This document shows positions 1-5,974 of a DNA stretch of 7,658 bases, one piece after another. Both the position numbers and the translations under genes were made by a program. Under the pieces are notes generated by a model. The model made no database searches. It worked only from the letters and a program-made list of their open reading frames with translations, and was not told the origin of the DNA. The stretch's first letter is position 1. Each line of letters begins with the position of its first letter. Origin of the DNA: Clostridia bacterium (GTDB taxonomy: Bacteria; Bacillota; Clostridia; Oscillospirales; CAG-272); contig JAFTMU010000260.1 in assembly GCA_017452215.1 (NCBI GenBank), positions 1 to 7,658 of the forward strand. Direction: 5' to 3'.

Positions 1-799
1 AGAACTCCACGCCGAAGTTGTTCAGTGCGGAGCCGAAGAATACGGGACTCAGCTTTCCCGAGCGTACCTGTTCCAAATCAAAATCGAAGCAAGCGCCATC
101 CAAAAGCTCTACCTGCTCCACAAGCTCCTCACGTGCATAGGAGCCGATCAGAGCGTCCATGCCCTCTACGTCGTTGATATCACAATTGATGGAGGAAAGA
201 CGGTCTCTACCTCTGTGAGAATCGCCAAAAGCAAGGATCTTGTGTCCGTCACGGTCATAGACTCCTTTAAATCCAACGCCGCAGCCGATGGGCCAATTCA
301 TTGGGTACGTACCGATCCCAAACTCCTTTTCCAATTCATCCAACAGATCAAAGGGATCTCTTGCCTCATGGTCCAGCTTGTTGATAAAGGTAAAAATGGG
401 GATATGACGCATGGCACAGACCTTGAACAACTTTCTGGTCTGTGGCTCAATGCCCTTTGCGGCATCAATGACCATCACTGCGCTATCCTCTGCCATGAGG
501 GTACGGTAGGTATCCTCGGAAAAGTCCTGGTGTCCCGGGGTATCCAAAATATTGATGCAATAGCCCTCATATTCAAATTGCATGACCGAGGAGGTAATAG
601 AAATGCCTCTTTTCTTCTCCATCTCCATCCAGTCGGACACAGCATGACGGTCGGATGCCTTTCCCTTGACAGAGCCTGCCGTTTGAATGGCGCCTCCGTA
701 GAGCAAGAATTTTTCGGTCAACGTGGTCTTACCTGCGTCGGGGTGCGAAATAATCGCAAAGGTCCGACGGCGATTGATTTCTGTTTGCGGGCTGTTCAT
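1..799 (-). CDS. prfC: Peptide chain release factor 3 (RF3), N-terminal half, cut by the window edge
   Basis: RF3 is a cytoplasmic translational GTPase that helps remove RF1/RF2 from the ribosome after termination. Reading back from ATG 799, 266 codons are open to the left edge; the family is usually about 520-530 residues, so roughly half is present. The GTPase motifs are all visible: P-loop SHPDAGKTT (residues 18-26), switch I/G2 region with the RF3-typical [20 protein letters not shown] (52-71), G3 DTPGH (86-90) and G4 NKLD (140-143). The DWMEMEKxRGIS signature separates RF3 from EF-G and LepA. The start is supported by AAAGGA at 812-817, 12 bases upstream (slightly long spacing), and by a promoter at 846-874. 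It is a single gene after the terminator of the upstream LRR gene. A long open frame on the opposite strand (215-1333) is a shadow of this gene and its neighbour. Identification is from the protein motifs, with high confidence. Confidence 0.96.
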   Translation of the reverse strand, partial: MNSPQTEINRRRTFAIISHPDAGKTTLTEKFLLYGGAIQTAGSVKGKASDRHAVSDWMEMEKKRGISITSSVMQFEYEGYCINILDTPGHQDFSEDTYRTLMAEDSAVMVIDAAKGIEPQTRKLFKVCAMRHIPIFTFINKLDHEARDPFDLLDELEKEFGIGTYPMNWPIGCGVGFKGVYDRDGHKILAFGDSHRGRDRLSSINCDINDVEGMDALIGSYAREELVEQVELLDGACFDFDLEQVRSGKLSPVFFGSALNNFGVEF

Positions 800-845
800 G
801 TGCGTATAGGATCCTTTCTGTTGTTGGATAGCGATTCACCGTATT

Positions 846-874
846 ATTATAGCATACTTGCAAAAATAATACAA
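846..874 (-). promoter_or_regulatory. Promoter of prfC
   Basis: On the minus strand a TTGTAT -35 box (874-869) is followed by a 17-base spacer and a consensus TATAAT -10 box (851-846). TGC directly before the -10 makes it an extended -10 promoter. The expected transcription start is near 839, giving a leader of about 40 bases before ATG 799. It lies just past the terminator of the LRR gene, so prfC probably has its own transcript. Confidence 0.82.
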
Positions 875-885
875 GTGGATTTTTC

Positions 886-921
886 AAAAAAGCAGGAGTT
901 GAGTCAAACGACTCAACCCCT
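886..921 (-). terminator. Intrinsic terminator of the LRR lipoprotein gene
   Basis: A perfect 8-bp stem (GTTGAGTC, 898-905, with GACTCAAC, 910-917) closes a 4-base loop. On the minus-strand RNA the stem extends to about 12 bp (894-897 with 918-921), including two G-U pairs. It is followed by GC and six U residues (886-891). It starts 7 bases after the stop codon of the gene ending at 929 and separates it from the prfC promoter. Confidence 0.88.
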
Positions 922-928
922 TGGTATT

Positions 929-2245
929 TTATTTTCCGTCAGGCGCTTTTGTGATGGTGGCGTTATGGAGAGGATCGTTATTCTCCTCTACGGCAACAAC
1001 GGACCAGAAATCTCCACTTCCCCCGTAATAAACGGTTTCAAGCCCTGTGCAGCCCTCAAATGCGCTTGCATAAATGCGGGACACGGATGCGGGAATCGTG
1101 ATGCCGTCAAGAGCACTGCAGTTTGTAAACGCCTTCACGGGAATGGAAGTGATCTGATTGGAAAATGTGACGTTTTTGAGGTTTGTACAATTGGAAAAAG
1201 CATATACGCCAAGGTTGATCACGCTGTTGGGAAGCTTGATCTCATACAGCATCGTGCAATCGGCAAAAGCATAGTTACCGATTCCAACCAAGGTTTCGGG
1301 GAGCGTGATGCCCGCCAAAGAATAACACTTTGAAAACGTGTTGGGGCTGATCTGCTTCAAATCGGAAGGAAGCTTAACATCCGAAAGCTTTCGACAATCG
1401 GAAAAAGCAAAGGCGCCGATACCGGTAACGCTATCGGGAATATATACACTTTCGAGAGAAATACAAGAAGCAAATGCATACGGTCCAACCGACGTCACAC
1501 CGTCGGGAATGGTGAATTCCGTCAAGCTGCTACATCCGTTAAAGAGATTATTTCCGATGCGCTTGATGCTTTGGGAGATCGTGATATCACTCAAGCTTGC
1601 GCAACCGTAGAACACGCCATTACCAATATCTGTAACACTGTTCCCCATAACGACTTTTTTGAGCTTGGGGCAATTTTGGAATGCGTTGTCAACGATGATG
1701 GTAACGCCGTTGCCAACGGTCACGGCTTCAAGCTCCAGGCAGGTATGGAAAGCAGATTCCTCAATTCTTCTGACGGTATCGGGAATTACGATGCTTTTCA
1801 TTGAGCTTTTGCCAAAGGAGTTCATACCGATGCGAGTGATGGGCAAGCCGTTATAGGTCGAAGGTAAAACGATATCAACTGCATTGCCCCAGAAGGTAGC
1901 GACGGTGTACTCTGTCTCGGCAGAGTTCAGTACCAAATCAAGCCCGTTGAGAGCGCCGCAGATCTTGCAATAGCCCGCTTCGTCGGGGGTATGCTCTGCC
2001 TTTTTTTCAACCGTTACGGTTTCTTCTTCGCCACAAGCGGTGCACTTATGGGTCTTGGAGCCACCCAAGTAGCAGTCAAAGCCCTCGGAATAGGTCCATT
2101 CTCCATACGTATGAGACGTACAAATGCCGTCGTCGGTCGTGGGTTTCTCCTCTAATTTAGAAACATCTAAACAGGCGGTGAACACGAGCGAAGCAAGAGC
2201 AAGCATATCAACCATCAAAAGAATTTTGCGGAATTTGTTGTTCAT
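929..2245 (-). CDS. BspA-like leucine-rich-repeat surface lipoprotein
   Basis: Predicted 438-residue secreted, lipid-anchored protein. Residues 1-25 form a signal peptide ending in a lipobox-like FTAC, with Cys25 as the likely lipidated residue; Phe at -3 is not ideal and Asp13 interrupts the hydrophobic core. Residues 42-97 hold two CxxC pairs (C68/C71 and C93/C96) with nearby His residues, resembling the small Cys-rich modules found before LRR_5 domains in gut Clostridia. From about residue 136 to 410 there are 12 tandem LRR_5 repeats, the first of 22 and the rest of 23 residues, with the pattern V-x-x-I-x-x-x-A-F-x-x-C-x-x-L-x-x-V-x-I-P. The C-terminal 28 residues (DFW to HNAT) resemble the usual BspA end. 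Such proteins act in adhesion or as binding scaffolds; the ligand cannot be told. ATG 2245 is preferred: GGAG lies 8 bases upstream (2254-2257). A longer in-frame ATG at 2308 falls inside the -35 box of the promoter, so it cannot be on that transcript. Confidence 0.9.
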   Translation of the reverse strand: MNNKFRKILLMVDMLALASLVFTACLDVSKLEEKPTTDDGICTSHTYGEWTYSEGFDCYLGGSKTHKCTACGEEETVTVEKKAEHTPDEAGYCKICGALNGLDLVLNSAETEYTVATFWGNAVDIVLPSTYNGLPITRIGMNSFGKSSMKSIVIPDTVRRIEESAFHTCLELEAVTVGNGVTIIVDNAFQNCPKLKKVVMGNSVTDIGNGVFYGCASLSDITISQSIKRIGNNLFNGCSSLTEFTIPDGVTSVGPYAFASCISLESVYIPDSVTGIGAFAFSDCRKLSDVKLPSDLKQISPNTFSKCYSLAGITLPETLVGIGNYAFADCTMLYEIKLPNSVINLGVYAFSNCTNLKNVTFSNQITSIPVKAFTNCSALDGITIPASVSRIYASAFEGCTGLETVYYGGSGDFWSVVAVEENNDPLHNATITKAPDGK

Positions 2246-2279
2246 CTTCGATTCTCCGTTTCTTTTTATAATTAAGAAT

Positions 2280-2308
2280 ATTGTACCATATTCGCTTGTA
2301 AAAGTCAA
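2280..2308 (-). promoter_or_regulatory. Promoter of the LRR lipoprotein gene
   Basis: A TTGACT -35 box (2308-2303), a 17-base spacer and a TACAAT -10 box (2285-2280) with TGG directly upstream form a near-consensus extended -10 promoter. The predicted start, near 2273, leaves a 28-base leader before ATG 2245. This promoter also decides the start codon of the gene. Confidence 0.85.
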
Positions 2309-2312
2309 CCTT

Positions 2313-2332
2313 TTTTATCAACTTTTATCAAC
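2313..2332 (-). repeat. Two tandem 10-bp repeats upstream of the LRR gene promoter
   Basis: On the minus strand the 10-mer GTTGATAAAA occurs twice head to tail (2332-2323 and 2322-2313), ending four bases before the -35 box. A related GTTGACTTTT follows at the -35 itself. The 10-bp period places the A-tracts on the same helix face, as in an UP element or phased bend; a regulator site is also possible. The function is inferred. Confidence 0.45.
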
Positions 2333-2338
2333 CAAATT

Positions 2339-3067
2339 TCAACGACCGAAACGAATGGAAAATCCGTCGTTGTTATCGTTATCCGTATTTGGAGTGGGGA
2401 GATACGGAATCAGTACGGCCGCTGTATTGCTGATGGGCATGGATTGCAGATAGACCTTACCGGGACCTGTGATGCGGGTATTAAAGAAGCCCTCTCCGCC
2501 AAAGAGCTTATTTTTGATCCCCTTGACACTTTCGATCTCCATGGTACAGCTCTCGCTCATAGCGGCAAGATATCCGGTGTCCACAACAATGCTCTGCCCT
2601 ACGCCAAGCTCATATTCCTTGCAGTAGCCGTCGATCTCCAGGAAAACGATACCGTTTCCACTAATGCGCTGCATAATGAAGCCTTCGCCGCCAAAAAAGA
2701 TATTTCCAAGGCGCTTTTGGAAATAGATAGACACATCCATTCCCTTTTCCATGGCAAGAAATGCGCCCTTTTGCACGATGATTCCGTTGCCTGCGGACAC
2801 GTTGTACGGAATAATAGAGCCCGGGAAAGAGGAGGCAAAGGCGATCATTCCATTGCCGCCAATGGGGGTATATTCATTCATGAAGATCTTCTCGCCCGAA
2901 AACATACGGCTGAACACCTTTTTGATGCCGCCCCCTGTGTTGGTCTCCATTTTCATGTTGGGACTCATCCAGCTCATAGAGCCACCCTCAGTGCAAAGGG
3001 TCTGCCCCATTTCGGGGTAACAAATGACAACGGGCAGATTTCCGCCCTCGATCTGATACTTTAACAT
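2339..3067 (-). CDS. AIM24 / TIGR00266 family protein
   Basis: The 242-residue product matches the bacterial AIM24 family (named after the yeast mitochondrial protein Aim24) along its whole length. It opens with the typical Y-x-I-x-G-G-N-L-P segment and the SMSWMSPNMKMET block (residues about 30-42), then GGIKKVFSRMFSGE and the GNGMIAFASSFPG strand. Two GGEGF motifs lie in the glycine-rich beta-structure. No signal peptide or membrane segment is seen, so it is probably cytoplasmic; the biochemical role of the family is not established. The start ATG 3067 has AGGAGG (3076-3081) 8 bases upstream, an excellent site. The C-terminal tail (about the last 15 residues) is Asn/Asp-rich and appears to be extra to the conserved domain. 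The gene has its own promoter (3097-3125). No terminator hairpin follows before the LRR gene promoter, so some read-through into the LRR gene is possible. Confidence 0.93.
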   Translation of the reverse strand: MLKYQIEGGNLPVVICYPEMGQTLCTEGGSMSWMSPNMKMETNTGGGIKKVFSRMFSGEKIFMNEYTPIGGNGMIAFASSFPGSIIPYNVSAGNGIIVQKGAFLAMEKGMDVSIYFQKRLGNIFFGGEGFIMQRISGNGIVFLEIDGYCKEYELGVGQSIVVDTGYLAAMSESCTMEIESVKGIKNKLFGGEGFFNTRITGPGKVYLQSMPISNTAAVLIPYLPTPNTDNDNNDGFSIRFGR

Positions 3068-3096
3068 AGGTGATACCTCCTTTTTAGGTCTTATTC

Positions 3097-3125
3097 AGTA
3101 TAGCATATTCCTGGAAAAATTGCAA
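3097..3125 (-). promoter_or_regulatory. Promoter of the AIM24-family gene
   Basis: A TTGCAA -35 box (3125-3120), a 17-base spacer and a TATACT -10 box (3102-3097) preceded by TGC give a strong extended -10 promoter. The predicted start is near 3090, with a leader of about 23 bases carrying AGGAGG. The -35 box is only two bases away from the U-tract of the upstream terminator. Confidence 0.85.
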
Positions 3126-3127
3126 GT

Positions 3128-3181
3128 AAAAAGAGCAACCTTTGGTGTCTTGCTAAAAACAGTATCCAAAGATTGCTCTTT
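3128..3181 (-). terminator. Intrinsic terminator of the SipW/substrate unit
   Basis: The arms at 3130-3145 and 3166-3181 pair over 16 positions around a 20-base loop. In the minus-strand RNA the one non-Watson-Crick position (3139 with 3172) is a G-U pair; on the plus strand it would be a C-A mismatch. The 3' arm runs into five U residues (3132-3128). The stem starts 3 bases after the stop codon ending the 339-residue gene. Both the orientation-dependent pairing and the position support a minus-strand terminator. Confidence 0.9.
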
Positions 3182-3184
3182 ACG

Positions 3185-4204
3185 TTAAGTCACAGAAACT
3201 GTAATCTTCGATGCTCCCTCGACCGTAAAATAATACACGGTGGAGGCATTGCACACATAAGTACAGGTAAGGTCGGTTGCTTCAATGGTGGAAAGAAGAT
3301 TCATTCCCGCATCATAAACCTTTAAAACGACAGCGTCATCTCCCGTAACGGTGATGATTTGCGCTGCGTTTTTAGCTTGGACAGTAAAGTACCACGCCTC
3401 ATCCGACTTGTCGGGATAAACGGTAAGGGCATATCCCGGGTAGGTGTAGATCGGCATTCCCGAGGTGGATCCCATCTTTCTTTGCCCGTAAGGGGTAAAG
3501 TTGTAAACGTCAAAGGAAGGGATCTGGCGCTTGGTCTGATACAGGTTTTCATCATACCAAGCGGAGGGAGCAGAGCCGACAGTGGTCTCCTTTTGCACCC
3601 ATACACCGTTTTCCAGCACCACGTTGGTACGGTAAATTTCATAAATATACTGTCCGATTGGAATATTGGGAGAGCCGGGCTTTGAATTACCACCCCAAAC
3701 GCTTCCGTCACCGGCGGTACCAAGTGAAACAGAGGTTGTATACACATAATACTGCGTGCTGCTGACGGTCTGGATCATAAAGGCGAGGTTGTAAATCTCG
3801 GAGTCGCTCAAGCCCATTTGGGTTTTTACGGTGTCTCCACCCTGGGAGATCCAAATATCCTTGGACATGGTGCCCCATACCTTATTTCGATATACGATGT
3901 TGTTCGCCCACTCGATCTGATTTACCAAAGCGGAATCAGGGTTATTTAAGCCCACGGTATTACTTAAAATGCGTTCCAAGAGCTCTAAGTGGTCTTTACC
4001 GTTCTCGGTATCGGTTGGTAGTACATCGTTGTAGTCTACCACCGTGCCGCCGTAGGTAAAGGAACCAAGGGTGGGACGGGTATACAGGCTTGCGGTGTCG
4101 GGGGCGTAAAAATACGACCATATGGCATAGACACCCGTACAGGAAAGCAAGGCGGCAACACAGCAGAAGAAGGCAATCAGCCGAACGGAGCTTTTACCCA
4201 TCAT
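3185..4204 (-). CDS. Secreted protein with SipW-type signal peptide, probable second substrate; family not recognised
   Basis: Predicted 339-residue exported protein of no family I recognise. Residues 1-27 form a signal peptide (Lys/Arg, then a hydrophobic stretch to about 22) followed by TGVYA-IWSY. The core GVYA-x-WSY is shared with the 205-residue protein at 5277-5894, pointing to cleavage after Ala27 by the SipW-type peptidase encoded just upstream. A Cys at residue 22 (LLSC) makes a lipoprotein reading possible but the lipobox is poor. The mature part is rich in Tyr, Thr, Ser, Gly and Val, as in extracellular beta-structure. The last 80 residues or so (YFTVQA to the TVSVT end) look like a small beta-sandwich of the pre-peptidase C-terminal type; this is weak. 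ATG 4204 overlaps the last codons of the peptidase gene by 11 bases (ATGATGGGTAA). GGGAGG (4214-4219) is 9 bases from ATG 4204 and 12 from ATG 4201, favouring 4204. The overlap implies translational coupling. Confidence 0.82.
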   Translation of the reverse strand: MMGKSSVRLIAFFCCVAALLSCTGVYAIWSYFYAPDTASLYTRPTLGSFTYGGTVVDYNDVLPTDTENGKDHLELLERILSNTVGLNNPDSALVNQIEWANNIVYRNKVWGTMSKDIWISQGGDTVKTQMGLSDSEIYNLAFMIQTVSSTQYYVYTTSVSLGTAGDGSVWGGNSKPGSPNIPIGQYIYEIYRTNVVLENGVWVQKETTVGSAPSAWYDENLYQTKRQIPSFDVYNFTPYGQRKMGSTSGMPIYTYPGYALTVYPDKSDEAWYFTVQAKNAAQIITVTGDDAVVLKVYDAGMNLLSTIEATDLTCTYVCNASTVYYFTVEGASKITVSVT

Positions 4205-5207
4205 TGCCGATATCCTCCCTCTTTTTTTCTGTGGAGGGTTGCTTTTTTCCTATCAACTTCACGGTAGCGGAAATTTGAATATCCCCTGCTTTTCCGTCAA
4301 GAAGATCCTGCCAATAGGAGCGTTCTTCCTGTTTCTTTTGCGAAGCCAAGAAGTTTTTGGTCAGGACTATGGGTGCCGAGGGATCGGCAAGACGTCTTGA
4401 TCCCAGATTGAAGTCGGGCTCTAAGCGCTCCCCTGCAATCATTGCAAGGCGAGCTCGTTTTTCGTGTTCGATCTTCTTCTCCACCAGCGGGGTTGCGATC
4501 ATAGCAAACAAAATCAAAATGATGCAAAGCCAGCCTGCGGGAGACTGCATGAACATAACGAAGCTACCTATGTTGGGAATATGAGTTCCAGTGTAAATGG
4601 CCTTCATTTGCTTGTACAATACTGGGAAAGCATCAGGCTGAGAGACGGCGTCACCCTGCAAGAGGAAGAGCCGCTGATCGGGGTGCTTTTCGTTGGGCTC
4701 CTCGATACCGACGATGCGGTGGACGATCTGATAGCCGTTTTGCTCGTAGACCACGATATCATAAAGCTCCAGCTCCATTTCGGGAGGAAGCTTTTCGACC
4801 ATGATCAGCTCAAACATCTGAAATTGGTCATTTACATCCTTCGGAAGGTTTTTGTTAAACTCGTTTTTATAGGACATGGATCCGCTTTTTACCACACGAA
4901 TGGACCAATCCTGCACTCCTGTGTTATTTTCACAATGCTGAACCACCAGGGAGAGGACAAACAGGATCGCCAAAGCAACTGCCAAAAGGCCAAAAAGCAC
5001 CTTTCCAATGACGTTAGATGCGCTTTTGGCTTTTCTCTTTTTTTGCAATTTTTCCCGTTCTGTTTGGATCGCATCATCCTCTGCTCCCAGGCGAATGAGA
5101 CGCACGTATGACTTTGCCAAGCCTGCGATCATCACGGTGAACGTGATAACAAAGGCGGCAAAGACAAACAAGCAAAGGAAGAATACGTATGTATTAAAAG
5201 CTTGCAT
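4194..5207 (-). CDS. sipW: SipW-type signal peptidase I (Ser-His type)
   Basis: A 337-residue membrane-bound signal peptidase of the archaeal/ER-like S26B group, which removes signal peptides from a few dedicated substrates such as TasA. A hydrophobic segment lies at residues 8-31. A charged, probably helical linker (42-62) follows, then a second membrane segment (66-89). The outer catalytic domain has KSGSM with Ser110 as nucleophile and YQIVHRIVG with His163 in place of the lysine of ordinary bacterial enzymes. LQGDAVSQPD (Asp186, Asp192) completes the active site. A third membrane segment lies at 226-242. The remaining 90 or so residues are charged and probably cytosolic, longer than in Bacillus SipW (about 190 residues in all). 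The N-terminal extra segment is also unusual. AAAAGGA (5214-5220) precedes ATG 5207 by 6 bases. The gene sits between two genes whose signal peptides share GVYA-x-WSY, its likely substrates, and overlaps the second by 11 bases. Confidence 0.9.
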   Translation of the reverse strand: MQAFNTYVFFLCLFVFAAFVITFTVMIAGLAKSYVRLIRLGAEDDAIQTEREKLQKKRKAKSASNVIGKVLFGLLAVALAILFVLSLVVQHCENNTGVQDWSIRVVKSGSMSYKNEFNKNLPKDVNDQFQMFELIMVEKLPPEMELELYDIVVYEQNGYQIVHRIVGIEEPNEKHPDQRLFLLQGDAVSQPDAFPVLYKQMKAIYTGTHIPNIGSFVMFMQSPAGWLCIILILFAMIATPLVEKKIEHEKRARLAMIAGERLEPDFNLGSRRLADPSAPIVLTKNFLASQKKQEERSYWQDLLDGKAGDIQISATVKLIGKKQPSTEKKREDIGNDG

Positions 5208-5231
5208 GATTGATCCTTTTTATACTGCTTG

Positions 5232-5259
5232 AGGGGCATTTCAGGATTGAAATGCCCCT
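5232..5259 (-). other. Perfect intercistronic hairpin without U-tract
   Basis: A perfect 12-bp stem (AGGGGCATTTCA with TGAAATGCCCCT) closes a 4-base loop, 17 bases after the stop codon of the TasA-like gene and 24 bases before the start of sipW. Neither strand has a U-run after it: the minus strand continues CAAGCAGTATAAAA. It is therefore not a standard intrinsic terminator. It is better read as an mRNA-stabilising or attenuating element between a highly expressed structural gene and a peptidase gene needed in small amounts. The structure is certain; the function is inferred. Confidence 0.75.
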
Positions 5260-5276
5260 ATAATCATCGGTAAAAC

Positions 5277-5894
5277 TTAGTTTGCAAGTGCTTCTGCAGC
5301 GGAAATGTTGATGGGGTAGTTGGCCATAACACTAGCGAAATTGTTATAATCATCCAAGGTGGGCAGTTCCAAATCGGTGGTAATATATTCAGACAAATCA
5401 AGCTCAACGCCTCCCGAGCCTACATTAAGCAACGTGATGGTGATGATATTTTTGGAAACCGTTGCTTCAAAAGTCGCGTTCTCTTTTATATAATTTTCAT
5501 CAAAAGGCTTAAAAACGGCCTTTCCTTTAAAAGTAGAAATTTCATTTGTTTTGATATCCAAAGGAAGAACTACAGAAACTATAATATCGATCTGTTTATC
5601 GGTGGCATCAGAGTTAGGGTTGAAGACAACCTTGAGTGTCCGAGTGTCCATATTGTTAGTGTCAATCCAATTCAAGTCTGCCACGTGATCGTTATTCAAG
5701 TCATCAAAGGCAATGGAGGGAGCTCCTGCAAAAAGAATGGACCCCTTTTCGGTGTAGTGGGTACTCATCAGCCTAACCGAAGGATTCAAGGTGGACGAAG
5801 CGGTTGCGGTGCTTTCTGAATAAGACCAGGTTGCGTAAACGCCGCCAACGGTGATCAGGAGAGCGAGCGCAATCAAGAGAGAAAGTTTTTTCAT
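5277..5894 (-). CDS. Small secreted TasA-like protein, probable SipW substrate
   Basis: Predicted 205-residue exported protein. Residues 1-21 are a signal peptide (MKK, hydrophobic core, GGVYA) with likely cleavage after Ala21, giving a mature start TWSYSES. This fits the SipW-dependent type, in which the cleaved end is followed by an aromatic/Ser stretch, as in TasA and camelysin. The mature part alternates polar and hydrophobic residues in beta-like segments and carries an acidic loop DLNNDHVAD (65-73), reminiscent of a calcium-binding loop but incomplete. Overall size, signal and sipW linkage resemble TasA; sequence-level similarity cannot be judged here. ATG 5894 is chosen because GGAGG (5903-5907) is 8 bases upstream. 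An in-frame ATG at 5909 is adjacent to that site and would leave no ribosome binding site of its own. It has its own promoter (5946-5974) and is followed by a hairpin at 5232-5259 before sipW. Confidence 0.82.
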   Translation of the reverse strand: MKKLSLLIALALLITVGGVYATWSYSESTATASSTLNPSVRLMSTHYTEKGSILFAGAPSIAFDDLNNDHVADLNWIDTNNMDTRTLKVVFNPNSDATDKQIDIIVSVVLPLDIKTNEISTFKGKAVFKPFDENYIKENATFEATVSKNIITITLLNVGSGGVELDLSEYITTDLELPTLDDYNNFASVMANYPINISAAEALAN

Positions 5895-5902
5895 TTGAAA
5901 AG

Positions 5903-5907
5903 CCTCC
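5903..5907 (-). promoter_or_regulatory. Ribosome binding site fixing the start of the TasA-like gene
   Basis: GGAGG on the minus strand, 8 bases before ATG 5894. It directly follows the alternative upstream ATG (5909-5907) and overlaps its last base, so translation from 5909 would need a separate site that is not visible. Confidence 0.85.
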
Positions 5908-5923
5908 ATTTAATAATATGTCA

Positions 5924-5936
5924 ACCAAATGTTGGT
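5924..5936. repeat. 13-bp inverted repeat in the leader of the TasA-like gene
   Basis: ACCAA-ATG-TTGGT, a perfect 5-3-5 inverted repeat, lies about 3 to 15 bases downstream of the predicted transcription start. It shares the core CAAWTGTTG with a second inverted repeat 18 bp upstream in the transcript direction (5942-5954). Candidate operator; no regulator is visible in the window. Confidence 0.5.
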
Positions 5937-5941
5937 CGTAA

Positions 5942-5954
5942 TGCAATTGTTGCA
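5942..5954. repeat. 13-bp inverted repeat over the -10 region of the TasA-like gene promoter
   Basis: TGCAA-TTG-TTGCA, a perfect 5-3-5 inverted repeat, covers the predicted -10 box (5946-5951). Eight of 13 positions match the repeat at 5924-5936 in the same orientation. Its position would block RNA polymerase if bound by a repressor. Confidence 0.5.
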
Positions 5955-5974
5955 CCATTTTGTTTTTTTGTCAA
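5946..5974 (-). promoter_or_regulatory. Promoter of the TasA-like gene / sipW unit
   Basis: A consensus TTGACA -35 box (5974-5969), a 17-base A-rich spacer and AACAAT as -10 (5951-5946, four of six consensus matches) with TGC directly upstream. The start is expected near 5939, giving a leader of about 45 bases. The weak -10 combined with overlapping inverted repeats suggests a regulated promoter. The rest of the gap (5975-6050) is AT-rich and holds only a weak all-A/T hairpin near 5994-6009, with no clear terminator for the amidase gene. Confidence 0.7.

Noticed and set aside
215..1333. Plus-strand open frame of 372 codons
   Set aside because: It runs antisense across prfC, the terminator and the LRR gene. 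Its product has no domain, while both minus-strand genes have clear family motifs; it is a composition shadow.
2246..2308. Longer N-terminus (21 extra residues) for the LRR lipoprotein
   Set aside because: The ATG at 2308 lies in the -35 box, and the extension would place charged residues before an otherwise normal signal peptide.
2444..3064. Plus-strand open frame of 206 codons
   Set aside because: Fully antisense to the AIM24-family gene, with no ribosome binding site, promoter or recognisable domain.
4138..4140. Lipobox (LLSC, Cys22) in the 339-residue protein
   Set aside because: Leu at -2 is atypical and the GVYA-x-WSY core shared with the neighbour protein better explains processing by the SipW-type peptidase.
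4464..5111. Plus-strand open frame of 215 codons
   Set aside because: Fully antisense to the SipW-type peptidase gene, whose catalytic motifs are intact; the translated product has no recognisable pattern.
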